Positions 26,000 through 33,980 of a DNA stretch of 37,029 nt are shown in pieces. This stretch comes from Halanaerobiales bacterium (GTDB taxonomy: Bacteria > Bacillota > Halanaerobiia > Halanaerobiales > M55B127), in contig JAIPEX010000014.1 in assembly GCA_021736945.1 (NCBI GenBank), positions 1-37,029 of the forward strand. The letters are read 5' to 3'. The translations under genes and the position numbers were made by a program. The first letter of the stretch is position 1. The number at the start of each line of letters is the position of its first letter. Below the pieces are notes generated by a model, which was not told the DNA's origin, did no database searches, and saw only the letters and a list, made by a program, of their open reading frames with translations.

Positions 26000-26985
26000 A
26001 AAAACAAGGAAGAGGAATGGCGTCAATAATGTTCGGCTTTGGATATGGTGAAGGATTTCCTGACCATTCCACCGCTGAAGTTGAAATTACAAAAGATAAA
26101 AAAATTAAAGTTAGAACTGCAGGTGCAGATTTGGGACAAGGATTTTTAACTACTATGACCCAGATTGCAGCGGAAGTATTAAAGATCGATCCTTCCTATA
26201 TAGAGATTGTAGGCCAGGATACCCATAAAGCAAAAAATTCTGGATCTACTTCTGCTACAAGGCAGACCTTCTTTTCTGGCAATGCAGTAAGAGAAGCTGC
26301 TGAAGAAGTTTTGGGTGATATTTACCATTATGGTAGTCTTTATTTCAACAGTAACCATCCTGAACTAACTGTTAAAGATGGTGAGTTATATGCTTGTGAT
26401 GAATGCGAAAAGATTACTTATTGGGATTTGGTAGAAATAGTTGAACAAAGAGGAGAAGAATTAAAGTCAGAAGCAACATTTTTCCCGAAAACTTATGCCC
26501 CAGATAGAAAGACTGGTCAAGGTGAAAAAATATATGTAGCTTATACATTTATGACGCAAGTTATGGATATAGAAGTAGATACTGATACGGGGCTTATTGA
26601 AGTAATGAATGTTTATACTGCTCTTGATGTAGGAAGAGCGATTAATCCTCAAAATGTACATGGACAAATTGAGGGAGGAACTATACAAGGTCTAGGCATG
26701 GCTATGATGGAAGAGCAGGTTATCGACGAAGGGATAACTGTTAATCCAGATATGACTAATTATTTGGTTCCTAGTATTCAAGATATTCCTAAATTTGAGA
26801 GTACTTTAATTGAAAATAATGATTCGGGTGGTCCCTTTGGTTCCAAAGGTGTAGGAGAGCCGACCATAATTGCAGCAAGTCCTGCTTTATCTAATGCAGT
26901 TTTTGATGCAATTGGAGTAAGGTTTAAAAGCCTACCCATAACACCTGATAAAATATTAAATGCTCTTGAGGAGAAAAGAAAGTAA
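25996..26985 (+). CDS. ndhM: Medium Mo subunit, C-terminal half (NdhM-like)
   Basis: Encodes the C-terminal half of the second hydroxylase, 329 residues. It holds the Q-loop GADLGQGFLTTMTQ, the cofactor segment SGSTSATRQTFFSGNA, and the catalytic glutamate E288 in GPFGSKGVGEPT. It has its own GGGAGGGGGAG ribosome binding site. An in-frame TAG at 25990-25992 lies just before its ATG, so a simple frameshift upstream could not rebuild one long protein. Two separate polypeptides are therefore the natural reading. TAATG couples its stop to the THEP1-like gene. Both subunits together (768 residues) equal the usual single-chain length. Confidence 0.9.
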   Translation: MKKQGRGMASIMFGFGYGEGFPDHSTAEVEITKDKKIKVRTAGADLGQGFLTTMTQIAAEVLKIDPSYIEIVGQDTHKAKNSGSTSATRQTFFSGNAVREAAEEVLGDIYHYGSLYFNSNHPELTVKDGELYACDECEKITYWDLVEIVEQRGEELKSEATFFPKTYAPDRKTGQGEKIYVAYTFMTQVMDIEVDTDTGLIEVMNVYTALDVGRAINPQNVHGQIEGGTIQGLGMAMMEEQVIDEGITVNPDMTNYLVPSIQDIPKFESTLIENNDSGGPFGSKGVGEPTIIAASPALSNAVFDAIGVRFKSLPITPDKILNALEEKRK

Positions 26986-27554
26986 TGCCTAACAATATTG
27001 TCATTACCGGTGAAAAATATGTCGGTAAAAGTACTATTGTAAGAAAGCTTATTGAAAAATTGAATTTAAAAGCGGGTGGGTTTGTGGTAGGTAGAAACGG
27101 TAGTTTTAACCAGTGGCTTAGTTTTTACCTATCCGATCCTCTTGCTTATTATGAACATCAAACAAAAGAGAATGTTAATTTTAAAGAGAATTGTCAGATT
27201 TTTGCGAAAAGAGATAATGTAGAAGCAGAATGGGATATACGTCCCGATGTTTTTGACACTTTAGGTGTTAAACTTTTAGAAAATGGCTTACAGAATAGAG
27301 ATATAGTAATAATGGATGAATTGGGACGTTTTGAACTAAAAGCAAATAAATTTCAACAAAAAGTTTTTGAAATACTTGATAGCCCAAACCCTGTAATAGC
27401 TGTTCTAAAAGATGAGCATAATAAATTTTTAGACAAGGTTAGAAGCAGGGAAGATGTAGACATTTATAGAATTAAAAAGAATAACAATGATATTATTTTT
27501 AATAAAACATATAAAAAATTAGAGAAAATTATTAATAATAAAAATAAGGAGTGA
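26985..27554 (+). CDS. THEP1-like nucleoside-triphosphatase
   Basis: P-loop protein of 189 residues resembling the NTPase_1/THEP1 family. Walker A is GEKYVGKST (9-17), and Walker B is IVIMDELGRFE (about 106-116), the form typical of this family. Its cellular role is unknown. It is locked between the second Mo hydroxylase and the PreA-like gene by short overlaps, so it is probably needed for that enzyme, for example in maturation, cofactor handling or electron-transfer gating. This is inference. The C-terminus is lysine- and asparagine-rich. GAGGAGAAA precedes the ATG. No transmembrane segment is visible. Confidence 0.82.
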   Translation: MPNNIVITGEKYVGKSTIVRKLIEKLNLKAGGFVVGRNGSFNQWLSFYLSDPLAYYEHQTKENVNFKENCQIFAKRDNVEAEWDIRPDVFDTLGVKLLENGLQNRDIVIMDELGRFELKANKFQQKVFEILDSPNPVIAVLKDEHNKFLDKVRSREDVDIYRIKKNNNDIIFNKTYKKLEKIINNKNKE

Positions 27555-27559
27555 GTGTA

Positions 27560-28648
27560 ATGGCTAATTTAAAAGTAGAATTTTCAGGACTTAAGTTAGA
27601 AAATCCCGTAATGCCAGCAGCAGGTCCACCAGTAAAAGATTTTACAGCTGCTAAGAGAGCTAAAGCAGGTGGAGCTGGTGCTTTAGTAACTAAGACTATT
27701 TCAACTACAGCAGCAAAAGTTCCCCGTCCAAATATGGCGAGAACTGAAAGTGGTTTCTTAAATACTGAACTTTGGGCAGAACAAACTCCAGAGCATTGGT
27801 TACAGGAAGAATATCCAAAAATTAAAGAGTTGGGTTTGCCTGTTATTGCAGGTATCGGATATACAAAAGATCAGATCAGGAAACTAGCACGCAAAGTGGA
27901 AAAATATGCCGATGCTTTAGAATTATCAACTCATTACTTAGGTGATGACAGTACTCCAATGGAAGAAAGTATAAAAGCTGCTAAAGAAGAAGTAGATATT
28001 CCAGTTTATGTTAAGTTAAGTCCAGGTATTGACATTCCGCAATTTTCTAAAGCTGCAGAGAAAGCAGGAGCAGACGGAATAGTTCTCATAAATTCATTTG
28101 GTCCTACTTTAGATATTGACCCTGAAACTGGTAAACCTCTCATGGGTAGTGAAGACGGGTTTGGTTGGCTTTCTGGAGAAGCAATTTTTCCATTAGCCTT
28201 AAGAGCTGTTTATCAAGCGGCTAATAGTGTTGATATACCGGTTATTGGTGTTGGTGGTATTGATAGTGGTTTGAAAGCAGCTAAGATGTTTATGGTTGGT
28301 GCCTCTGCTGTACAGGTTTGTACAGAAGCTATAGTTAATGGTCCGCGTGTATATGGTAAAATAGTAAATGAATTAAACAAATTTTTAGATGAACATGGTT
28401 ATGAAAGTGTTAATGATATTAAAGGTTTAACAGCCAAAGTAGTTAGTGAAGAAGCAGAATATGAAACAGTAGTACCGACTGTTATTGAAAAAAATTGTAC
28501 AACCTGTGGTCTGTGTATAACAAGTTGTGTATATGATGCGATTACTTTAGATGATAGTAAAGATTATATAGTTATTGATTCTGAGAAGTGTGCAGGCTGT
28601 GGTTTATGTATTACAAGATGTAATTTTGGCGCACTAAAATTAGAATAA
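27560..28648 (+). CDS. PreA/dihydroorotate dehydrogenase-like flavoprotein with 2 x 4Fe-4S
   Basis: FMN TIM-barrel protein of 362 residues fused to a C-terminal ferredoxin. The barrel shows LENPVMPAAGPP, VYVKLSPG, and the FMN-phosphate motif VIGVGGIDSGLKAAKMFMVGA. The last 50 residues carry two CxxCxxCxxxC motifs (CTTCGLCITSC and CAGCGLCITRC). This is the layout of the PreA subunit of dihydropyrimidine dehydrogenase, which reduces uracil or thymine. No PreT-type partner is adjacent. Next to purine hydroxylases it may reduce an oxopurine or a ring-opened product, a job like that proposed for YgfK in related clusters. I start at the ATG at 27560, 8 bases after AAGGAG, rather than the GTG at 27551. 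Confidence 0.85.
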   Translation: MANLKVEFSGLKLENPVMPAAGPPVKDFTAAKRAKAGGAGALVTKTISTTAAKVPRPNMARTESGFLNTELWAEQTPEHWLQEEYPKIKELGLPVIAGIGYTKDQIRKLARKVEKYADALELSTHYLGDDSTPMEESIKAAKEEVDIPVYVKLSPGIDIPQFSKAAEKAGADGIVLINSFGPTLDIDPETGKPLMGSEDGFGWLSGEAIFPLALRAVYQAANSVDIPVIGVGGIDSGLKAAKMFMVGASAVQVCTEAIVNGPRVYGKIVNELNKFLDEHGYESVNDIKGLTAKVVSEEAEYETVVPTVIEKNCTTCGLCITSCVYDAITLDDSKDYIVIDSEKCAGCGLCITRCNFGALKLE

Positions 28649-28692
28649 AATACTTAGTAAAGATACCAGAATCAAGGAGGGGAGGTTCTTAA

Positions 28693-30408
28693 ATGAATAG
28701 AAAAAAATTATTAAAGATGTCAAAGGGTGAAATTCCCGCAGAATTAGTTTTAAAACATGGTAGAATAGTAGATGTATTTAATGAAAGATTAATAAAAAAA
28801 GATATAGCGATTGCTGATGGAATAATAATTGGTATTGGTGAATATGATGGCATTAAGGAAATAGATTTTGAAGAAAATATAATTGCTCCTGGGTTTATAG
28901 ATGGGCATATGCATCTGGAAAGCGCAATGGTCAAAATTGATGAGTTTGCGGCTTGGATTGTTCCGCGAGGAACAACTACAATTTTTGCTGATCCTCATGA
29001 AATTGCTAATGTGGCAGGACTTGAAGGTATAAAATATTTTTTAGATCGCGGAAATAAATTACCTTGGAACTTTAATTTAATGCTCCCCTCCTGTGTTCCT
29101 GCTACTGCTAATGAAACTTCAGGAGCAAAATTATCAGCTGACAAATTATCCCAACTAAAAGATGCTGAAGGTATTTTTGGTTTAGGGGAAGTCATGGATT
29201 TTATAGGAGTTATAAACGGTGACTCTGAAATCTGGGATAAAATTGATATGGTGGGTGATATGTTTATTGACGGTCATGCTCCAGGGGTTAGTGGAAAGAA
29301 TCTTAATGCCTACTTGTTAGGTGGGATAATGGCTGATCATGAATGTACCACCCCAAAAGAGGCTAAAGAGAAAGTTACTAAAGGTATGTATGTAATGATA
29401 AGAGAAGGTTCTGTTACTAGGGACCTGGTTAATTTATTACCAGTAGTAAACAATTCTAATCTTTCTAGTTTTCTTTTAGCCACGGATGATAGAGACCCTG
29501 AAGATCTTTATCAAGATGGACATATTAATTTTGTGATTAAGAAGGCTATAGAAAACGGTGTTTCTCCTTTAAGAGCTATTAAACTTGCTACTATTAATTC
29601 TGCTGATGCATTAGGACTTAAAAATGTAGGGGCAATTGCACCGGGTTACAAAGCTGACCTTGTAATATTGGATAATTTGAAAGATTTTAATGTCAAAAAA
29701 GTATTTAAAGATGGTGAATTAGTAGCTGAAAATGAAAGTCTAATTGTAAATTTACCGGAAATAAAAGAAGGAAAATCGGAAAAAATATTTAATTCTGTAA
29801 ATATTGGTAAATTTAAAAAGGAAGATTTTGATTTACCTGATTATAATAAGTATCGAGTAATAAAATTAATAGAAGATCAGATAGTAACCGGTAAAGAGGA
29901 AATTAATTTTGAAAAACGAGTTAAAATTGATGATTTAGTTGCCAATAACTTAGTAAAGATAGGAGTTGTAGAAAGACATAAAAAGACCGGGAATGTAGGT
30001 TTAGGACTTTTAAAGGGTTTTGGTTTAAGAAAAGGTGCTATAGCTATTTCAATTGGTCATGACTCTCATAATATTATTGTTGTTGGTTTGAATTCTAAAG
30101 ATATGTATAAAGCTGTTAAAGAAATAGAAAAACTCAAAGGTGGTATAGCTATTGTAAACAACGGGGAATTGATTGATTGTCTTCCCTTAGAGATTGCAGG
30201 CTTAATGTCCAAAGATTCAATACCAGAAGTTGCCAAGAAATTAAGAAAAATGAAAGAAAAAGTTTATTCAATGGGAGTGACCAGACAAAGTCCATTTATG
30301 ACATTGTCCTTTATGGCTTTACCGGTAATCCCTTCTCTAAAAATAACTGATCAAGGTTTATTTGATATTGATGAAAATAAATTTGTTTCCCTTGGAATAG
30401 AGGATTAA
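28693..30408 (+). CDS. ade: Adenine deaminase
   Basis: Converts adenine to hypoxanthine and ammonia. The 571-residue protein is of the Ade amidohydrolase family. Metal-binding GHMHLES lies at 71-77, with ADPHEIANV soon after; an IDGHAPG histidine and the DDRDPEDL aspartate follow, and the C-terminal adenine-deaminase domain (VGVERHKKTGNVGLGLLKGFG-like, here from about residue 430) is complete. GGAGGGGAGG precedes the ATG. It follows the PreA-like gene by 44 bases and precedes the purine permease, so adenine uptake and entry into the xanthine-dehydrogenase path form one unit. Confidence 0.95.
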   Translation: MNRKKLLKMSKGEIPAELVLKHGRIVDVFNERLIKKDIAIADGIIIGIGEYDGIKEIDFEENIIAPGFIDGHMHLESAMVKIDEFAAWIVPRGTTTIFADPHEIANVAGLEGIKYFLDRGNKLPWNFNLMLPSCVPATANETSGAKLSADKLSQLKDAEGIFGLGEVMDFIGVINGDSEIWDKIDMVGDMFIDGHAPGVSGKNLNAYLLGGIMADHECTTPKEAKEKVTKGMYVMIREGSVTRDLVNLLPVVNNSNLSSFLLATDDRDPEDLYQDGHINFVIKKAIENGVSPLRAIKLATINSADALGLKNVGAIAPGYKADLVILDNLKDFNVKKVFKDGELVAENESLIVNLPEIKEGKSEKIFNSVNIGKFKKEDFDLPDYNKYRVIKLIEDQIVTGKEEINFEKRVKIDDLVANNLVKIGVVERHKKTGNVGLGLLKGFGLRKGAIAISIGHDSHNIIVVGLNSKDMYKAVKEIEKLKGGIAIVNNGELIDCLPLEIAGLMSKDSIPEVAKKLRKMKEKVYSMGVTRQSPFMTLSFMALPVIPSLKITDQGLFDIDENKFVSLGIED

Positions 30409-30499
30409 GGAAAGAGGAGGTGTTAAAGAGGGATTATTTTGATAAGTTATATGGTGTTGTTTTGGTAAGTGAATTCTACAAACATAAGGAGGGAATTTA

Positions 30500-31825
30500 A
30501 TGAACGGGAAGAATCAGGAAGGTATTCTAGAAAGTGTTTTTAATCTTAAGGAAAACAATACTGATGTGAAAACCGAAGTAATTGCTGGTTTTACAACATT
30601 TATGACAATGGGGTATATTATATTTGTAAACCCAAGCATACTTAGTGATGCAGGAATGCCTTTCAATGGAGTATTTATTGCTACAATTGCTGGTATTATC
30701 TTAGGTACTTTAGCTATGGCATTTTTAACTAATTATCCTTTTGCTCTAGCTTCAGGAATGGGTCTAAATGCTTTCTTTGCTTACTCAGTAGTTATTGGAA
30801 TGGATGTACCTTGGCAGACTGCTTTAGGAATAGTATTTATAGAAGGTGTTTTATTTATTTTACTAAGTGTTACACCGGTTCGAAAGAAAATAGTTAATGC
30901 AATCCCAATGGGACTTAAAACTGGTATTAGTGCAGGTATCGGCCTTTTCATAGCTTTTATTGGACTACAAAATGCTAATATAGTTGTTGCTGATCAAGCA
31001 ACTTTAGTAGCCATGGGAGATTTAATGTCAGGTCCTGCTTTAGTCGCACTCGTTGGTTTGATTATTACTGGTATATTATATGCTATGAAAATTAAAGGAG
31101 CTCTCTTATGGGGTATTTTAATTGCGACTGCTTTTGGCTGGACAAATGGAGTAACCCCCGCATTTAATGGCTTTTTTGCGATGCCTAAAATGGGGGATTG
31201 GAACCAAGTATTATTCCAATTAGATATAGCCTCTGCTTTAAGATTAAGTATGGTCGGAGTCCTATTATCATTTTTATTTGTTGACTTATTTGATACTGCC
31301 GGGACTTTAGTTGGTGTAAGTCAACAGGCAGGATATTTAGATGACAATGGTGACTTACCAAAGGCAAGTAATGCATTATTAGCAGATGCTGTAGGTACTA
31401 CTGGTGGAGCTCTATTTGGTACCAGTACTGTTACTACATATATTGAGTCTGCTTCTGGTGTTGCTGAAGGTGGTAGAACAGGTTTAACAGGTGTAGTTGT
31501 TTCAATACTTTTCTTTTTAGCCTTGTTTTTTAGACCACTAGTTGGTCTTGTGCCAGGTGCCGCAACTGCTCCTGCTTTAATAATTGTAGGTACAATGATG
31601 ATGTCTAATGTAACTAAGTTGGACTGGGATGACTTCACTGAAATCCTACCTGCTTTTGTTACTATGATAGCAATGCCTTTAACCTACTCTATTTCAAATG
31701 GTATTGCTTTAGGATTTATAATTTATCCCTTAGTAAAATTATTTACAGGTAAAGGTGAAGACGTTCACTGGATAGTATATGCTTTAGGTATTGTCTTTGT
31801 GGCTTATTTCTTATGGTTAGTATAA
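30500..31825 (+). CDS. AzgA-type purine permease (NCS2 family)
   Basis: Integral membrane transporter of 441 residues with about 12 to 14 predicted helices. The family features visible are TFMTMGYIIFVNPSILSDAGMP at the N-terminus, ALASGMGLNAFFAYSVV, GLKTGISAGIGLFIAFIGLQNA, and FVDLFDTAGTLVGVSQQAG. AzgA-like members take up adenine, guanine or hypoxanthine with protons. It is behind adenine deaminase with AAGGAGGG before the ATG, and closes the purine operon before the terminator at 31875. The 91-base leader has a second purine-rich stretch (GAGGAGG) but no clear small gene. Confidence 0.92.
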   Translation: MNGKNQEGILESVFNLKENNTDVKTEVIAGFTTFMTMGYIIFVNPSILSDAGMPFNGVFIATIAGIILGTLAMAFLTNYPFALASGMGLNAFFAYSVVIGMDVPWQTALGIVFIEGVLFILLSVTPVRKKIVNAIPMGLKTGISAGIGLFIAFIGLQNANIVVADQATLVAMGDLMSGPALVALVGLIITGILYAMKIKGALLWGILIATAFGWTNGVTPAFNGFFAMPKMGDWNQVLFQLDIASALRLSMVGVLLSFLFVDLFDTAGTLVGVSQQAGYLDDNGDLPKASNALLADAVGTTGGALFGTSTVTTYIESASGVAEGGRTGLTGVVVSILFFLALFFRPLVGLVPGAATAPALIIVGTMMMSNVTKLDWDDFTEILPAFVTMIAMPLTYSISNGIALGFIIYPLVKLFTGKGEDVHWIVYALGIVFVAYFLWLV

Positions 31826-31876
31826 AAACTTAGATTATTATCTGATTGAGGTTAATAATTAAAAAGATAATATAAA

Positions 31877-31900
31877 GGGGAGGGGAACTCCCTCCCTTTT
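31877..31900 (+). terminator. Rho-independent terminator after the permease gene
   Basis: GGGAGGG pairs with CCCTCCC around a GAACT loop, followed by five T residues. It ends the purine operon just before mocA. Its position, 22 bases before the mocA start, leaves read-through as the likely source of mocA transcription, or a promoter not visible to me. Confidence 0.88.
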
Positions 31901-31921
31901 TAACTAAAGAGGTGTGTAATA

Positions 31922-32524
31922 ATGTATACGGCTATAATTCTTGCAGCTGGAGAAGCTGATCGGATGGGAAAATTAAAACAATTATTACCCTGGAAAGACA
32001 AAACTATTTTAGAAACGATAATTGATAATGTGTTGGCGAGTAAAAATATTGATGATGAGATCAGGGTGGTCTTAGGTGCTGAAGCAAAGAGGGTAAAAAA
32101 GAAAATAGATTATTATGAAGATGAACGCTTTAGAATCAAAGAAAACCCTGATTATAAAAAGGGAATGAGTTCTAGTTTAAAAACAGGAATAGAGGATTTA
32201 TCAGAAAACACAAAATATTTAGTAATATTTTTGGGAGATCAACCATTGATAACACCTGAGATTTTTGATAAGCTAATAAATAGATTTGAGGAAACTTCCT
32301 CAGAGATAATGTTACCAAGTTATAATGGAAAACCAGGGCATCCAGTAATAATAAGTACTGAGTTTTTACCTGAAATAAAGAAATTAGATGGTGCTATGGG
32401 ATTAAAACCATTTTTAGATGAACATGAGGATTTAGTAGATCATTATTCCATTAATGATAAGAAAGTGATTATTGATCTTGATTATTATGAGGATTACCAA
32501 TATTATAAAAATAAGTATGATTAG
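31922..32524 (+). CDS. mocA: Molybdenum cofactor cytidylyltransferase (MocA/YgfJ family)
   Basis: Nucleotidyltransferase of 200 residues that attaches CMP to the molybdopterin cofactor, the form used by xanthine-oxidase-family enzymes. The N-terminal LAAGEADRMGKLKQLLPW (about 7-24) is the NTP-binding loop, and FLGDQPLI (D106) is the metal-binding site. This explains its place next to two Mo hydroxylases, since both need the MCD cofactor. E. coli YgfJ sits in the equivalent cluster. GAGGTG precedes the ATG, and modE follows after 11 bases. A MobA-type guanylyl function is less likely from the context and motif. Confidence 0.88.
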   Translation: MYTAIILAAGEADRMGKLKQLLPWKDKTILETIIDNVLASKNIDDEIRVVLGAEAKRVKKKIDYYEDERFRIKENPDYKKGMSSSLKTGIEDLSENTKYLVIFLGDQPLITPEIFDKLINRFEETSSEIMLPSYNGKPGHPVIISTEFLPEIKKLDGAMGLKPFLDEHEDLVDHYSINDKKVIIDLDYYEDYQYYKNKYD

Positions 32525-32535
32525 GATGAAGTCGG

Positions 32536-32892
32536 ATGAAATTAAATTATAAATTATGGTTAGAAGAAAATGAAAAAAAATTATTTGGTGATGGACCTGC
32601 TGATATTTTAAGGCTTGTTGATCAACTAGGTTCTTTAAGCAAAGCGGCAGCGGAAATTAATATGTCCTATAGTCAAGCTTGGCAACTTATAGATTCATTA
32701 GAAAAAAAATTAGGTTTCAAATTATTAGAGAAGCAAGTTGGAGGTTCCGAAGGTGGGGGTTCAACTTTAACAAAAAAAGGCCGTTTACTGATGGATACTT
32801 TTTTAAAATTCCGCAGTGAGGCTAGACGTGAAATGTCAAAACTAGAAACAAAGTATTTTGATGATGATTTTAAGAAAAAATTAAAAGAATAA
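32536..32892 (+). CDS. modE: Short ModE-type molybdate regulator
   Basis: A 118-residue protein consisting only of the ModE/LysR-type N-terminal winged helix. LRLVDQLGSLSKAAAEINMSYSQAWQLIDSLEKKLGFKLLEKQVGG is the characteristic helix-turn-helix, followed by the GGGSTLTKKGR wing. E. coli ModE (about 262 residues) has two additional molybdate-binding Mop domains, and these are missing, so molybdate sensing must be different or by a separate protein. A perfect ModE-like palindrome lies just downstream, before the importer genes, which supports its role as a local regulator. The symbol is used in the family sense. It is closely spaced behind mocA. Confidence 0.85.
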   Translation: MKLNYKLWLEENEKKLFGDGPADILRLVDQLGSLSKAAAEINMSYSQAWQLIDSLEKKLGFKLLEKQVGGSEGGGSTLTKKGRLLMDTFLKFRSEARREMSKLETKYFDDDFKKKLKE

Positions 32893-32904
32893 AATTTTTA
32901 AATT

Positions 32905-32928
32905 CGTTATATGAGGTCACATATAACG
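32905..32928 (+). promoter_or_regulatory. ModE-box palindrome
   Basis: CGTTATATG and CATATAACG form a perfect 9-bp inverted repeat around 6 bases. It closely fits the E. coli ModE consensus (half-sites of CGNTATATA type around 6 to 7 bases). It begins 12 bases after the modE stop and ends 22 bases before the binding-protein start. A possible -10 (TATAAC, 32922-32927) overlaps the right arm, so binding would block transcription of the importer. Confidence 0.75.
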
Positions 32929-32950
32929 TATCATACAAGGAGGCTTCTTA

Positions 32951-33955
32951 ATGAAATTTCACACTAAAAAATTTACATTACTTTTTATTTTAATTCTAGT
33001 ATTTAGTTTAACAATTTCTTCTACAGTTTTTGCGGAAAAGGTAGTTACAGACATGGCAGGTAGAAAAGTAGAAGTTCCAGATGAGGTTAATAAAATTGTT
33101 ACCACTTATCGTTCGGCTACTCAATTTGTTTTTTGTTTAGGAGTTCAAGATAGGTTAGCAGCTTCAGATTTAAGCTTTGAAAAAGTTTCATTATTCCAAA
33201 AGTTATATGATGGAGAAAAATTACCAAACGTTGGATCTAAAAATAGAGGTATTAATATAGAACAAATTTTAGAGGTTAATCCGGATTTAGTTATCCTATT
33301 TCCACACAATATAGGTCCAGAAGTTGCCAAAAAACTTAAAGATTATAATATAGCTTCAGTTATAATTAAACCTGAAAGCTATGAACAAATAAAGGAGACT
33401 ACCAGAATATTGGGTAAAGCTATTGGAGTAGAAGAGCGAGCAGAAAAAGTAATTGACCAATATGATAAGATAATCGATATTGTAAATAAGAGAGAAATAA
33501 AAGATAAGAAAAAAGTATATTTTGCTAATTCTGAACTTTTAGATACGGTGGGCAAGGGAATGTTACAGACAAGTATGACTGAATTAGCCGGTGGAATTAA
33601 TCCTGCTAAAAACGTAAAGTCAGGATTTATTAAAACTTCTTTAGAAGAATTATTAAAATGGAATCCAGAATATATTGTAGTTTCTCAATATTACAGTGGT
33701 TCGGTTCAAGACTTATTAAATAGGCCCGAACTGCAGGAACTGAAAGCTATCAAGAATGAAAATGTATATAGGTTTCCTTCAAAAGTGGAACCTTGGGATT
33801 TTCCAAGTCCATCCTCCTATTTGGGTATTATCTGGTTAGCTGAAAAATTATACCCAGAAAAATATGAAGATATAGATGTTCAGCAAGTAGTTGAAGAATA
33901 TTACAATACACTTTATGATAAAAGTTATGAAGATTTAGGCGGCGGTTCGCTATAA
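32951..33955 (+). CDS. FecB-type ABC substrate-binding protein, probable molybdate/tungstate
   Basis: Secreted binding protein of 334 residues, of the class-III (FecB/BtuF) fold. A signal peptide covers about residues 1-28 and should be cut after VFA; no cysteine follows, so it is not a lipoprotein. Typical segments are TDMAGRKVEVPDEVNKIV, LEVNPDLVILF, and the C-terminal WDFPSPSSYLGIIWLAEKLYPE. Such proteins bind iron-siderophores, heme or cobalamin, but MolA of Haemophilus, which binds molybdate and tungstate, belongs here too. The ModE box and modE directly upstream make molybdate or tungstate the best guess. AAGGAGG precedes the ATG. Only an ATPase gene follows. Confidence 0.85.
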   Translation: MKFHTKKFTLLFILILVFSLTISSTVFAEKVVTDMAGRKVEVPDEVNKIVTTYRSATQFVFCLGVQDRLAASDLSFEKVSLFQKLYDGEKLPNVGSKNRGINIEQILEVNPDLVILFPHNIGPEVAKKLKDYNIASVIIKPESYEQIKETTRILGKAIGVEERAEKVIDQYDKIIDIVNKREIKDKKKVYFANSELLDTVGKGMLQTSMTELAGGINPAKNVKSGFIKTSLEELLKWNPEYIVVSQYYSGSVQDLLNRPELQELKAIKNENVYRFPSKVEPWDFPSPSSYLGIIWLAEKLYPEKYEDIDVQQVVEEYYNTLYDKSYEDLGGGSL

Positions 33956-33980
33956 TATTAATAAATTGAAGGTGAAAAAG

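Noticed and set aside
25996-26010. Slippery A-AAA-AAC heptamer near the NdhL/NdhM junction
   Set aside because: It lies after the stop codon of the first gene, so a ribosome would have ended before it. The NdhM-like gene also has its own strong ribosome binding site.
30409-30499. A small gene or purine riboswitch before the AzgA-type permease
   Set aside because: No open frame with a good start is present in the gap, and the purine-riboswitch core is absent.
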